From contig JBDWAL010000064.1 in assembly GCA_039978895.1 (NCBI GenBank), forward strand, positions 1 through 64,000: a stretch of DNA of 64,000 nucleotides, read 5' to 3'. The stretch is from Aliishimia sp039978895 (GTDB lineage Bacteria; Pseudomonadota; Alphaproteobacteria; Rhodobacterales; Rhodobacteraceae). Below the pieces are notes generated by a model. The model did no database searches. It worked only from the letters and a program-made list of their open reading frames with translations, and was not told the origin of the DNA. Position 1 is the first letter of the stretch, and each line of letters begins with the position of its first letter. The position numbers and the translations under genes are program-made. Positions 26,030-34,255 of the stretch are shown here, one piece after another.

Positions 26030-27067
26030 TTACTTTGATCCATGTTGTTCTAAATATTCCGCGATAACGTCACCCAAGCCAGTCAGGACGTCCTTGTCCA
26101 GCACAAGCCCAGTGGCGGCGATGGACAAGCGCCCTCCCTGCCCCGTCAAGCTCATCTTTCGCGTTCCAACTTTGCGTTGCACAGTGAGCTTTTTCGGCTT
26201 TGCAGTTTTCTTTTTCGTCGTGCTTTCCGCCTTGTTCGAAACCTCGTTGAGCACTTTCTCTAGGTCCCGGTGACTTAGCTCGTAGACATTTTTGCACACG
26301 TGCAAAATTTTCTCTTTCGCGGCAAAAACCGCGCGGCCTCTCGATACAGCGCTGTTGTGAATCCCAACCCTTTGTGAAAACTCTGTTGCCGAAAGTTTCC
26401 CGCCTTGTGCCACGCTTTGAAGCTGCTCAAACATTTCGCCAATCGAAACCAATCGCTCAAAAGCACTGAGGTTTTCACGCTCTTCGTTCTCACGAAACCG
26501 CATGAACAACATCTCGAACTGTTCTTCCTCCGAACCTCGTTGAGATTGTGGGACAAGCACCGCACGTACCGGCTGACCGAGGCTTTGCAAAATCGCATGG
26601 CGACGACGCCCAACAATCAAATGAAACGCAACACCTTCGACATTCTCAGGTGCGCGCGTATCAGGACGCCATTCAGGGTCAGCGGGCCATACATGGATTG
26701 GAGTATCCTGCCCATTTTTAGAAATACTCTCTTTAAGAGCCCTGAAAGCCGCTTGATCACGCCAATCTTCCCGACGATCTGTACCAATCACGTCGACGAT
26801 TTGCGAAGGGTCAATACGCAGTTCGTGGCGCCCCGATAGAATGCGATCCACGATCTGCGCGCGCTCTGTCTGCAAGATTTGCTCTGCGTCAGATAAGGCA
26901 CCAGCTTTCCATGCGCTGCCAGCACCGCCTAGACGCGGCCTTACCCCAGCGCCATGTGGTCCAGGACCATCCGCATTCAGATCCTCTGAAGCTCCTGCTC
27001 TCGTATCTGTCGTGTTCTCTTCAATTGTCTTCTTCTTGAGGACCGAACTGCTCAGCGTTCTCTTCAT
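26030..27067 (-). CDS. repB: Plasmid partitioning protein RepB (ParB family)
   Basis: A 345-residue ParB-type protein. The ParB/Srx segment holds HLIVGRRRHAILQSLG (GxRRxxA-type motif), then an FMRFRENEERENLSAFERL stretch and the DNA-binding helix-turn-helix LSATEFSQRVGIHNSAVSRG. It binds parS and segregates the plasmid with RepA. ATG 27067 is chosen over the TTG at 27070; it overlaps the repA stop (TGATG) and has GAGGAGGAG upstream. A candidate parS lies inside this gene. Confidence 0.9.
   Translation of the reverse strand: MKRTLSSSVLKKKTIEENTTDTRAGASEDLNADGPGPHGAGVRPRLGGAGSAWKAGALSDAEQILQTERAQIVDRILSGRHELRIDPSQIVDVIGTDRREDWRDQAAFRALKESISKNGQDTPIHVWPADPEWRPDTRAPENVEGVAFHLIVGRRRHAILQSLGQPVRAVLVPQSQRGSEEEQFEMLFMRFRENEERENLSAFERLVSIGEMFEQLQSVAQGGKLSATEFSQRVGIHNSAVSRGRAVFAAKEKILHVCKNVYELSHRDLEKVLNEVSNKAESTTKKKTAKPKKLTVQRKVGTRKMSLTGQGGRLSIAATGLVLDKDVLTGLGDVIAEYLEQHGSK
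26290..26307. promoter_or_regulatory. Candidate parS site inside repB
   Basis: TTTTGCAC-AC-GTGCAAAA: two 8-bp inverted arms around a 2-bp centre. The same arms recur at 28578-28597 upstream of repA, and I noticed no other copies elsewhere. repABC cassettes carry palindromic parS sites recognised by RepB, so these are the best candidates; the motif differs from the GTT-N10-AAC form of rhizobial plasmids. Confidence 0.55.
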
Positions 27068-28419
27068 CAACTCTCCTCCTCAAAGTCATAGAAATCTTGC
27101 ATCCAAGCATCCGCATAACCACGCTCGAGTCCGGGCCATAAACGCCCAACAATCGCATCGTTCACGGCATCGGCGTTTTCGATGAACCGATTGATGCCTT
27201 TCCTCTTGCCGGGCGTATCCGGCTCGTATTCATACACCGATTGGTACACATCCGAGGCGTTGGAAATCGCATCCGAGCGTAAGTAAAAGACCGGAAGCAC
27301 CTCGTCTGGGCAATTCTCGAGCAGGTTTCCAACCTGCGTAAGGTCCTGTTCATTCGTTCGCTGAACAATTGTCGGCAACAGCATATGCGCGGCCCCACCC
27401 ATGTCGATACGATCGGTCGCAAAAATATGGCGTAGCATCGTCAGCAAGCCCGTTACAAAGGTCGACAATGTCGCAATATCGAACCCCTTCATTGTCTGCG
27501 GGATGATCAGCGAAGTCGACGCCATGACATTGTTTAACTGGAACAACGTCAGAGCAGGCTGATAGTCAATTATTATGCAGTCTAACGTCTCGCTTAGAGC
27601 CGCATCCAATTTTGCGGGATCGACTCTATTATTGCTCACCAGCTCCTGAGGGCGCGTGACCGGGGGATGGCCGTCTTTCCAGCGGTCAATCGAGTCCCGC
27701 AGGAACCGATAAAAGCGTTTCTCGGGAGTTCCCGCGCGCAAAAGGCGCGCTATCTGAATTTCGCCCTCAGACGTTTCGCCATGCGCCGGCACCATCCGAA
27801 TTCCTGGCCAGGACGTCCGCTTGAAAAATCCATCCAGTGTTTCAGCGTCATAATCCGTGTAGGGGACTGCTTCATCCGTCTGAAACAACCCCGCGAAATC
27901 CACCATGGTTGGCGTTTCGGAATCCGGCAGTGTTGGCATCTCTTCACCGCCAACAAAATACAGCGTTATGGTGCTCTGCGGGTCCGCGTCCATGACCCCA
28001 ACGCGCATCCCATAGTTTAGGCTCAAGTATTGGGCGAAATGAGCGGCACTCAATGATTTGGCCGTGCCGCCTTTTTGGCTGGCAAAAGAGATGACTGGCA
28101 GCGGATCATCTGCCTTGCGCCATGCCAGAAAATGCTCTGGCTTCTTGGCAGAGGCTGCCATCAGCGCGCGGATATGCATCAACTCGGTCAGGGTAAAAAC
28201 GCGTTCACGCCCGATACGTTTGCCATCGGGAAAATCATCATTGTCTTTGGCAAATTTCGTAAGATGTTGATGACTTATATTGAGCAAACGCGCGCATTGA
28301 CGCATAGACCATGAACGCTTGATCCGCTCGCGCATCGTAAGCTCTTTGTTCACCGAGACCATCGTTCGGCCAAGGCCGCGCTCAAGCTCTTGTAGGAATT
28401 GTTCTATGCTGCCGCCCAT
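27067..28419 (-). CDS. repA: Plasmid partitioning ATPase RepA (ParA family)
   Basis: A 450-residue ParA-type ATPase with an N-terminal helix-turn-helix extension (SMRQCARLLNISHQHLTKFA, residues 38-57), deviant Walker A KGGTAKS near residues 116-122, and the switch region DCIIIDYQPALTLFQLN. With RepB and parS it partitions the replicon and also represses repABC. Length is normal for this group. First gene of repABC, transcribed leftwards. Upstream sits the candidate parS. Confidence 0.92.
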   Translation of the reverse strand: MGGSIEQFLQELERGLGRTMVSVNKELTMRERIKRSWSMRQCARLLNISHQHLTKFAKDNDDFPDGKRIGRERVFTLTELMHIRALMAASAKKPEHFLAWRKADDPLPVISFASQKGGTAKSLSAAHFAQYLSLNYGMRVGVMDADPQSTITLYFVGGEEMPTLPDSETPTMVDFAGLFQTDEAVPYTDYDAETLDGFFKRTSWPGIRMVPAHGETSEGEIQIARLLRAGTPEKRFYRFLRDSIDRWKDGHPPVTRPQELVSNNRVDPAKLDAALSETLDCIIIDYQPALTLFQLNNVMASTSLIIPQTMKGFDIATLSTFVTGLLTMLRHIFATDRIDMGGAAHMLLPTIVQRTNEQDLTQVGNLLENCPDEVLPVFYLRSDAISNASDVYQSVYEYEPDTPGKRKGINRFIENADAVNDAIVGRLWPGLERGYADAWMQDFYDFEEES

Positions 28420-28577
28420 ACCGCTATCCTCTTTCGATTCTCTTCCGGAACCGATTTAGGGGTTAATAGCACGGTTTCGGGTGATTTGTATAGATACTGT
28501 ACGCATATCCACTGATGTACGCACAATATAGGCCAATCAGACAAAAATACAGAACCGCAGCATAGAGCTTCATACAA

Positions 28578-28597
28578 TTTTTGCACGCGTGCAAAAA
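28578..28597. promoter_or_regulatory. Candidate parS site upstream of repA
   Basis: A perfect 20-bp palindrome, TTTTTGCACGCGTGCAAAAA, 159 bp upstream of the repA ATG, followed by a further half-site ACGTGCAA. It shares arms with the palindrome in repB, the pattern expected of a RepB-bound centromere that also regulates repABC. The rest of the 28420-28776 gap holds no gene. Confidence 0.6.
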
Positions 28598-28776
28598 CGT
28601 GCAATTCGCCAATCCGCGCGCCATATCAAATGCTAAGCAGGGCAGGGGAGGGCTTAGACCAAAAATACCTCGCCAAAACTTAAACACCAGCGAGCCGGGA
28701 AGCCGGGCAAGGCACCTTGCGCAGTGGCACACGCAAGCATCCCGCGCCAGAGGGTCAGCACAAATGTAGCCGCCAA

Positions 28777-28805
28777 ATAAAAAAAGGCGCAGCCGAAGCC
28801 GCGCC
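28777..28805 (-). terminator. Terminator of the puc operon
   Basis: Read on the minus strand: GGCGCGGC, loop TTCG, GCTGCGCC and then a long T-run (A-run 28777-28785 on the plus strand). It lies about 30 bp beyond the last puc-operon gene and insulates repABC from it. Confidence 0.9.
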
Positions 28806-28836
28806 CATCTAAAATTTATTCGGTAGGTTGATCCGA

Positions 28837-29517
28837 TTACTCGGAACTGATTGTTGCCCATCCAAACCGGCGCGACAGTGGATGATCACCACCCCGGATG
28901 ACCGAACTGCGGCGCGGTTTGTTGGTGATCAAAGGCATCGGCCAAAACGCCCTGGACATATGCCGCCCGCCAGAAATCACAGAGGACGCGCTTCGCTTTT
29001 CTTTCAGCAACGGCATGGGCCAAAACGCCCGCGACATTCGACGCCCGCCATCCCGCATCGCAGATCTTTTGGTGCGCGATGGTTGCAACATCCGCATTCC
29101 AAACGCACCGGTGACCGGGCCGCGATCGGTTATCGCGCCAAACAGTGTTAAAAACCGGGGGTGGTCTTTCATGACGCTGCTAGACGTCTCTAACGGCGTT
29201 TTAACATAGCTTTCTTCGTCCAGCGCGCCCATGTCGATGGTTTCGACCTCATCGAGCATCTCGCGCGCTATGCGTGCCGCCTTTAGCGGCTTGAAGGTCG
29301 CGTTGATCAACAGAACGGCGCTGCCTTTTTCCTTATGCTTGGCATAGGCTTTGGCGGTATCACCTGCCACGCCAGCATCCACTAACTTGGCCTGCGCACT
29401 AGTGCCCCGTGGAAGCACTTGCATTGCATTGCGTGGAAACCCACGAAGCTGCATCTTGTTCATCTGCGCGCGCGCCGCATCTACAGAGCTAAAAAGTCGT
29501 GTGATTACCTGAGTCAT
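28837..29517 (-). CDS. Conserved puc-operon protein with C-terminal WPMPL repeats
   Basis: A 226-residue protein of unknown function. The N-terminal 100 residues are a compact alpha/beta region (VITRLFSSVDAARAQMNKMQ, KGSAVLLINATFKPLKAARI) resembling small stress-protein domains. The C-terminal third contains two near-identical units, MSRAFWPMPL with a basic linker and SSVI.GG, then a third degenerate unit (HPLSRRFGW). No membrane span is obvious, but the tryptophan/proline-rich repeats could lie on a membrane surface or contact LH2. It overlaps the pucC stop by 4 bp (ATGA) and precedes the operon terminator, so it belongs to the LH2 operon and may help in LH2 assembly (inference). Confidence 0.75.
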   Translation of the reverse strand: MTQVITRLFSSVDAARAQMNKMQLRGFPRNAMQVLPRGTSAQAKLVDAGVAGDTAKAYAKHKEKGSAVLLINATFKPLKAARIAREMLDEVETIDMGALDEESYVKTPLETSSSVMKDHPRFLTLFGAITDRGPVTGAFGMRMLQPSRTKRSAMRDGGRRMSRAFWPMPLLKEKRSASSVISGGRHMSRAFWPMPLITNKPRRSSVIRGGDHPLSRRFGWATISSE

Positions 29518-30956
29518 GAAACCTCCAAGGGATTGGGTCGTTTATCTGTCAAAAGTACAGCCTTGCGGCCAGATGGGTCGGATGTCGCGAGCGACCGCGC
29601 CAGCAAGAAGGCGGCGATGAGAAAGGCTATTTCGATTATGAACACTACATTGTAGGGCGTTTGCGGTTGCAGTCCACTTAAGCTCTCGAGGCCAAGCAGC
29701 ACATCACGCGTAACACCCGCCAACGCGACGCCAAATCCGGCGCAAGTGGCTTGCACAGCCCCCCATGCGCCCAGCGACAGGCCGATCTGATCGGATGGGG
29801 CGGCACGAATGGCCGCAGTCAGGGTGGCATGGCCAAACAATCCGGCGCCAAGGCCGGTTAGGAAAACACCAGTGAGGAACAATGGTATTCCCATGAAAAC
29901 GGCCGATAAGACGATTGCCAGAAAGCCGGGCACACCAAGTGCAGCGCCAAGCCGCCCGAGAGTCGCGGGTATGCCGCCTTGACCCAACGTGTAAGATGCG
30001 AACCCAAAGCCAACCAACGTGCCAAAGGCAAATAATGCGGTCAATTGGGTGGTTTGCCCAACGCTGAGACCAAGCGCCTGCGCCCCGTAGGGTTCCAGAA
30101 GGACATCTGCCATCCCAAACCCAAACGTGCCCAGCCCAATGACCGCCAACAGGCGGATCATGCCAGGGCGTGCAATCAATTGCGACCAAGCCTGTTTAAA
30201 CGTCGGGTGCTGGGCAATCTGCATCTGTTGTGCACGCGCTCTGTTGCGGGCCTCTTGTTTCCAAATGGCAAACAGGTTCAAGCCAACGGTTAGAACCGCA
30301 GTGCCCTGAATGACTTGGATCAATCGGCCGGGTGTATAGTTCGCCAATAGCGCACCATAGATCAGCGCGCTCGCGGCCATACCCAACAGCAGCATAACAT
30401 ACATCAATCCAACGACTTTGGGATGGTCCTCTTCGGGCACCAGATCAGTTGCCAGCGCAAGTCCGGTTGTTTGGACCATATGCGCGCCCGCACCGACCAA
30501 TAAAAACGCGAGGGCGGCAGACGACAGGCCAATCCAGCGTGGGGCATCTACAGCCTCGCCATATCCGGACAACACAAGCAGCGCGAATGGCATGATGGCA
30601 AAGCCGCCAAATTGATAAAGTGTCCCTTTCCAGATGAACGGCACGCGCCGCCATCCCAGAGCCGAGACAAACGTGTCGGATTTGTACCCAATCAGCATAC
30701 GCAAAGGCGCAAATAGCAACGGCAGCGCGAGCATGCCTGCCACAAGGGTTGCCGGAACACTGAGTTCGACGATCATAACCCGATTTAAAGTGCCAACCAA
30801 CAGCACCAATGCCATGCCAACGGTCACTTGGAACAAAGACAGCCGCAAAAGGCGCGATAGAGGAACTTCTGCACTCGCAACATCTGCAAACGGCAAGTAG
30901 CGTGGCGCGATGTTAGCCAGCTTTTGCACTGAAAAGTTGCGGAAGTTGAAGCGCAT
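29514..30956 (-). CDS. pucC: LH2 assembly factor PucC (MFS/BCH family)
   Basis: A 480-residue membrane protein with about twelve helices, beginning with a short cytoplasmic stretch then LRLSLFQVTVGMALVLLVGT and LNRVMIVELSVPATLVAGML, the opening typical of the bacteriochlorophyll delivery (BCH) branch of the major facilitator superfamily. PucC is needed for LH2 accumulation. Directly downstream of pucBA with an mRNA hairpin between. A second, shorter family member lies between bchP and bchG. Confidence 0.9.
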   Translation of the reverse strand: MRFNFRNFSVQKLANIAPRYLPFADVASAEVPLSRLLRLSLFQVTVGMALVLLVGTLNRVMIVELSVPATLVAGMLALPLLFAPLRMLIGYKSDTFVSALGWRRVPFIWKGTLYQFGGFAIMPFALLVLSGYGEAVDAPRWIGLSSAALAFLLVGAGAHMVQTTGLALATDLVPEEDHPKVVGLMYVMLLLGMAASALIYGALLANYTPGRLIQVIQGTAVLTVGLNLFAIWKQEARNRARAQQMQIAQHPTFKQAWSQLIARPGMIRLLAVIGLGTFGFGMADVLLEPYGAQALGLSVGQTTQLTALFAFGTLVGFGFASYTLGQGGIPATLGRLGAALGVPGFLAIVLSAVFMGIPLFLTGVFLTGLGAGLFGHATLTAAIRAAPSDQIGLSLGAWGAVQATCAGFGVALAGVTRDVLLGLESLSGLQPQTPYNVVFIIEIAFLIAAFLLARSLATSDPSGRKAVLLTDKRPNPLEVS

Positions 30957-31011
30957 CGTTGCAATTACCCGGTAAGGACGGCAGCCATCCCTGCTGTGAG
31001 GTGGTTAAAGG

Positions 31012-31044
31012 AAATGTCCGCACACCTAAGGCCTACGGACATTT
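31012..31044 (-). repeat. pucA-pucC intercistronic hairpin
   Basis: AAATGTCCG (31012-31020) and CGGACATTT (31036-31044) pair perfectly 3 bp after the pucA stop. Such stems protect light-harvesting mRNAs and cause higher pucBA than pucC expression in related phototrophs; the sequence here fits that role. Confidence 0.7.
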
Positions 31045-31046
31045 GT

Positions 31047-31391
31047 TTATTTTGATGGGGCCACGATCTTCGTGTCCGCCAAAGCAAGCTCATCGTCGGG
31101 TTGTAAAATCGCCCGTGCGGTTGTGCCATCAGGCATCACCACAGTCACTTCGCGACCCAATTCTGTGTCACGCACGTAACTTGCTTTTGCAACGTTCGTA
31201 TCCTCATCCGTTAGGATTGCAGACACTTTGTCACCTGCGCCAAGCTCTTGACCTGACAGAAAATCTGCCACCCAAGATGTGTTGCTTAGGACGGCCACGT
31301 GAACCGCGAAAGACCCAACCGCAACCGCGCCCAGGAAGATCGGAACACCAACAGCAGGCGAAACAACAAGCCACATTTTTGCATTGTTCAT
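31047..31391 (-). CDS. pucA: LH2 alpha subunit PucA with long C-terminal extension
   Basis: A 114-residue antenna polypeptide. The first 45 residues are a standard LH2 alpha chain: MNNAKMWLVV, the membrane helix PIFLGAVAVGSFAVHVAVL with the bacteriochlorophyll ligand H31, and NTSWVADF. Normal alpha chains end within about 60 residues; this one continues with a hydrophilic segment of some 65 residues (GAGDKVSAILTDEDT, VTVVMPDGTTARAIL, ALADTKIVAPSK). Because the alpha C-terminus faces the periplasm, the extension would project there. There is no stop or frameshift at the boundary. Long alpha chains are known (for example Puc2A of Rhodobacter sphaeroides), but function is unclear. Confidence 0.9.
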   Translation of the reverse strand: MNNAKMWLVVSPAVGVPIFLGAVAVGSFAVHVAVLSNTSWVADFLSGQELGAGDKVSAILTDEDTNVAKASYVRDTELGREVTVVMPDGTTARAILQPDDELALADTKIVAPSK

Positions 31392-31403
31392 CTTGTCACT
31401 CCC

Positions 31404-31559
31404 TTACCCAAGCCACGGTGTAGCCACCGCCACAAGTACGTGTGCCAACAGCGCAATAGCGCCAAAGACACGTGTGCCATCGATCAGATAGCTGTGGACC
31501 TCTTCGGCCTCACGTAAGTTCAAACCTGTCGGCCAAACTTTGTCTGGATCATCGGACAT
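31404..31559 (-). CDS. pucB: LH2 beta subunit PucB
   Basis: A 51-residue antenna beta chain, too short for most gene finders. Reads MSDDPDKVWPTGLNLREAEE, with H22 and H40 at the two conserved positions 18 residues apart (the second, in LLAHVLV, ligates B850 bacteriochlorophyll), and ends TPWLG. GGAGAA precedes the ATG. It opens the puc operon, 12 bp before pucA, behind two PpsR-type boxes. Confidence 0.93.
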   Translation of the reverse strand: MSDDPDKVWPTGLNLREAEEVHSYLIDGTRVFGAIALLAHVLVAVATPWLG

Positions 31560-31675
31560 CCAACTTCTCCTTTAGTTAAGATGGTCAGAACGAAATGACC
31601 CACAAATCCAGAAGAAAGCGACCCATCCCGAAAAACACGACAAAACCTAGATGGCTCTTGCCGATGATTTCAGTA

Positions 31676-31693
31676 TGTCATGTTTTTAGTACA
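31676..31693. promoter_or_regulatory. PpsR/CrtJ-type box, puc promoter, distal pair member 1
   Basis: TGTCATGTTTTTAGTACA fits TGT-N12-ACA exactly. It lies 117 bp upstream of pucB, and its partner starts 25 bp further on, the two-box arrangement used by PpsR for cooperative repression under oxygen. Confidence 0.75.
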
Positions 31694-31700
31694 TATCAAG

Positions 31701-31718
31701 TGTACCGAATGGAATACA
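31701..31718. promoter_or_regulatory. PpsR/CrtJ-type box, puc promoter 2
   Basis: TGTACCGAATGGAATACA, a second TGT-N12-ACA match 7 bp after the first. The surrounding AT-rich block (31660-31730) is the likely puc promoter region; 31730-31907 holds no gene. Confidence 0.72.
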
Positions 31719-31907
31719 GTATAACTACGCCGTGGATATGCGTATTGCGTCGGCGCAAACCCAACTCAACCCTTTGTAAAATAGTTGCAAAAGCCGATCT
31801 TCAAGACTTCGCCGTCGTACACAGTTAAAACGGGTCCCAAAGCGAATTTGGATCGCTTTAGGGGCACGAATGAAGAGAATCTGCTGAATTTTGTAGTTTA
31901 GTGGGAC

Positions 31908-33179
31908 TTAGTCCAAATGACGCTGCAAACGGCGCAACACCTGCCAGACACCCAAAAGCACAACAGGCGTAACCCCCGCCGCTAGCAAGGTTTTGGATAT
32001 GCCAAAGCCCAAGGCAATCGGACCCAAAAGGTAAATCATCAGGTTCACGGCGTAATAACTGACAGCAACCACAGACAGCCCTTCAACGGTGCGTTGCAAG
32101 CGCAGTTGAAGGTCTGCGCGTTTGTCCATACTGGTCAACAATTCTTGGTTCTGCGCTGAACGTTCCACATCAACTTTGGTGCGTAACAGTTCACCTGCAC
32201 GCAAAGCGCGATCAGACAAAACTTTTAGCCTGCGTTCAGTCGATTCCACAGTGCGCATAGCAGGATCAAAACGGCGCATCATAAACTCAGCGAAGGTTTG
32301 GCGGCCTTCAAAGCGGTCTTCGCGCAGCACTTCTATACGTTGATTGACGATCTGAGAATATGCGCCGGTCGCGGCAAATCGATACGCAGATTGCACGCCC
32401 ATATTTTCGACTTTCACGGACACATCCAGCAGCTGCGACAAAACACTCGCAGGATCAGAATCCACGCCCGCCATATCACCCAGCAAACTGGTCAATTTGC
32501 TATCAATCTCGTTCAGCTCCTGGCTCATCTCACCTGCATGCGTGCGGCCCAACATGGCCATTGCTTTGTAGGTTTCGATTTCGCAAAGCCTTTGGATCAC
32601 ACGTCCAATCCGTTGGGGGCCGACGTCATCGCGTGCGAAAATCGCCATGCGCATGTGCCCGGCAGGATCGATGCGGAAATCGGCCGCAATGATCAACGCG
32701 TCCCCTAAGGCGCGACTTATGGCAAGGCTTTCGGGAACGAACCACTTTTCGGCTTGGGCGATAACTTTGGTATCCTGAGGCGCGGTCTCTACGCGGATCA
32801 AAGCGGAGGTAACGCGTTGCCCGGGGATTTGCGCTAACCAATCTTCGGGGAAAACCGAAAACGCATCCGCTGAGAATGCGACATCATCCAACCCGTCGCC
32901 GAAAATAGTATAGGTGACAAACTCGGTATGGCTTTCCCATTTCAAGGTAAATCGCCCGATTTCACCCGAGTAATGCGTGGCATCTGGTTGCGGGTGCGCC
33001 GCGCCAAACCGATCGAGCAAATTGATCAGATGCGCTCGCTCTGCCGCGCGATCGCGAAGGCCATCGGGCTTGGTTGCAAGATAAGCGGCCTGGCTGGGGC
33101 ATTGGACGCGCGGAAAGGGGCGTGCGTGCAATTCGTTGGCCAATGCATAGCGGAGCGGGTGATCTACAATCAGGGGCAT
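31908..33179 (-). CDS. DUF3422 family protein
   Basis: A 423-residue protein beginning HPLRYALANELHARPFP, the hallmark opening of DUF3422. It has a long soluble region with a predicted coiled-coil stretch (ELLRTKVDVERSAQNQELLT) and ends with two membrane helices (VAVSYYAVNLMIYLLGPIAL and GVTPVVLLGVWQVL). Domain order resembles RmuC- or CorA-like membrane-anchored proteins, but no activity is known to me. It follows bchO on the same strand after a 140-bp gap and may be the last gene of the crtA-bchIDO transcript. Confidence 0.85.
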   Translation of the reverse strand: MPLIVDHPLRYALANELHARPFPRVQCPSQAAYLATKPDGLRDRAAERAHLINLLDRFGAAHPQPDATHYSGEIGRFTLKWESHTEFVTYTIFGDGLDDVAFSADAFSVFPEDWLAQIPGQRVTSALIRVETAPQDTKVIAQAEKWFVPESLAISRALGDALIIAADFRIDPAGHMRMAIFARDDVGPQRIGRVIQRLCEIETYKAMAMLGRTHAGEMSQELNEIDSKLTSLLGDMAGVDSDPASVLSQLLDVSVKVENMGVQSAYRFAATGAYSQIVNQRIEVLREDRFEGRQTFAEFMMRRFDPAMRTVESTERRLKVLSDRALRAGELLRTKVDVERSAQNQELLTSMDKRADLQLRLQRTVEGLSVVAVSYYAVNLMIYLLGPIALGFGISKTLLAAGVTPVVLLGVWQVLRRLQRHLD

Positions 33180-33319
33180 ATCTCAGTTTCACCTTGTCCA
33201 GTTTGCGCCTTCTTACTCAGTTCCGGCTTCAATTGCACGCGTTTTCAACAGGTTAAAGGTGTGCAGCGGTATACCGTTGCGCCCCCTCACACACATTGTG
33301 CCAGAGGCGCATGCGTTAG

Positions 33320-34255
33320 TCAGGCGGGGGCATTTTCGGTTGCGTTACGTGCGTGCAGCTCTGCCAGAACCAGCTTTGCGATGACTTGCGGGGCTTCCTC
33401 TTGCGCAAGGTGTCCAAGGTCGGGCAGCAAAACGCACCTCGCATCGGGCATCTGGTCCGCCGCCTTTTGCGATGTCGCGTAAGGAACAGCAGTGTCCCCC
33501 TTGGCAGCAATCAGCAAAGTCGGTGTGGCGTTTGACGAAAGGCGCGCCAATAACGGCTCTAGTTTCCATTGCGCCATCATCTGCAAGGTCGCGCGCACGT
33601 GGCTGCGGCTTGCGACAAGGCTGCGGTAGCGCCCAAGGCCCTGCGAAGAGAGTTTGGAACCTGTGCCTTCGATGATCTTGGCCACAGTGTTGCCTTGCGC
33701 CGCGGTCGCGCTGAACAATGTTGCCGCCATCGGCGTTGCGGCAATGGCTTTGGCCAGCACTGGAAACAGGATCCCAGCAACCCCTTGGAACGTATCCAGT
33801 GCGGCATTCAAGCCGATCACACATGGCACCGGGCTTAGTTCTGCCATCCGAAGCGCAATCGCTGCGCCCGCAGAATGGCCGATGATGGCGCAGGGCCGTA
33901 GGTTTTCAACCGCACATAGCGCAAGGATATCTTCGGCCATCGCATCAAGCCCGCAGCGATGCGGCGCACCAAGTTTGGTGAAGCCCTGACCCGGCAGATC
34001 AATCGCAACAACTCTGTGTGTTTCGCTCAAGGCAGGGATTAGATGTTGCCAGCAATGGGTCGACCCGCCAGCGCCATGAATCAACAAAACAACGGGGCCT
34101 GCGCCGACATCCTGAACATGCCAGCGATGCGGTTTGCACGAAACAACACGCGAATGCTGCGTAAACGGCCAAGTTTTGTGGTCTCTGTCCCAGTTCACGG
34201 GATCACTCTGCCAGAGAATTGGAAATCGCGGAAGACACACGTCGCGCATCTGCAC
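33320..34255 (-). CDS. bchO: Alpha/beta hydrolase BchO
   Basis: A 311-residue alpha/beta-fold hydrolase. LLIHGAGGSTHCWQHLIPAL carries the HG oxyanion motif, and CAIIGHSAGAAIALRM carries the nucleophile elbow GHSAG. BchO is encoded next to magnesium chelatase in purple bacteria and is needed for normal bacteriochlorophyll synthesis, possibly with the chelatase, although its substrate is unsettled. It overlaps the bchD end by about 50 bp. Confidence 0.9.
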   Translation of the reverse strand: MQMRDVCLPRFPILWQSDPVNWDRDHKTWPFTQHSRVVSCKPHRWHVQDVGAGPVVLLIHGAGGSTHCWQHLIPALSETHRVVAIDLPGQGFTKLGAPHRCGLDAMAEDILALCAVENLRPCAIIGHSAGAAIALRMAELSPVPCVIGLNAALDTFQGVAGILFPVLAKAIAATPMAATLFSATAAQGNTVAKIIEGTGSKLSSQGLGRYRSLVASRSHVRATLQMMAQWKLEPLLARLSSNATPTLLIAAKGDTAVPYATSQKAADQMPDARCVLLPDLGHLAQEEAPQVIAKLVLAELHARNATENAPA

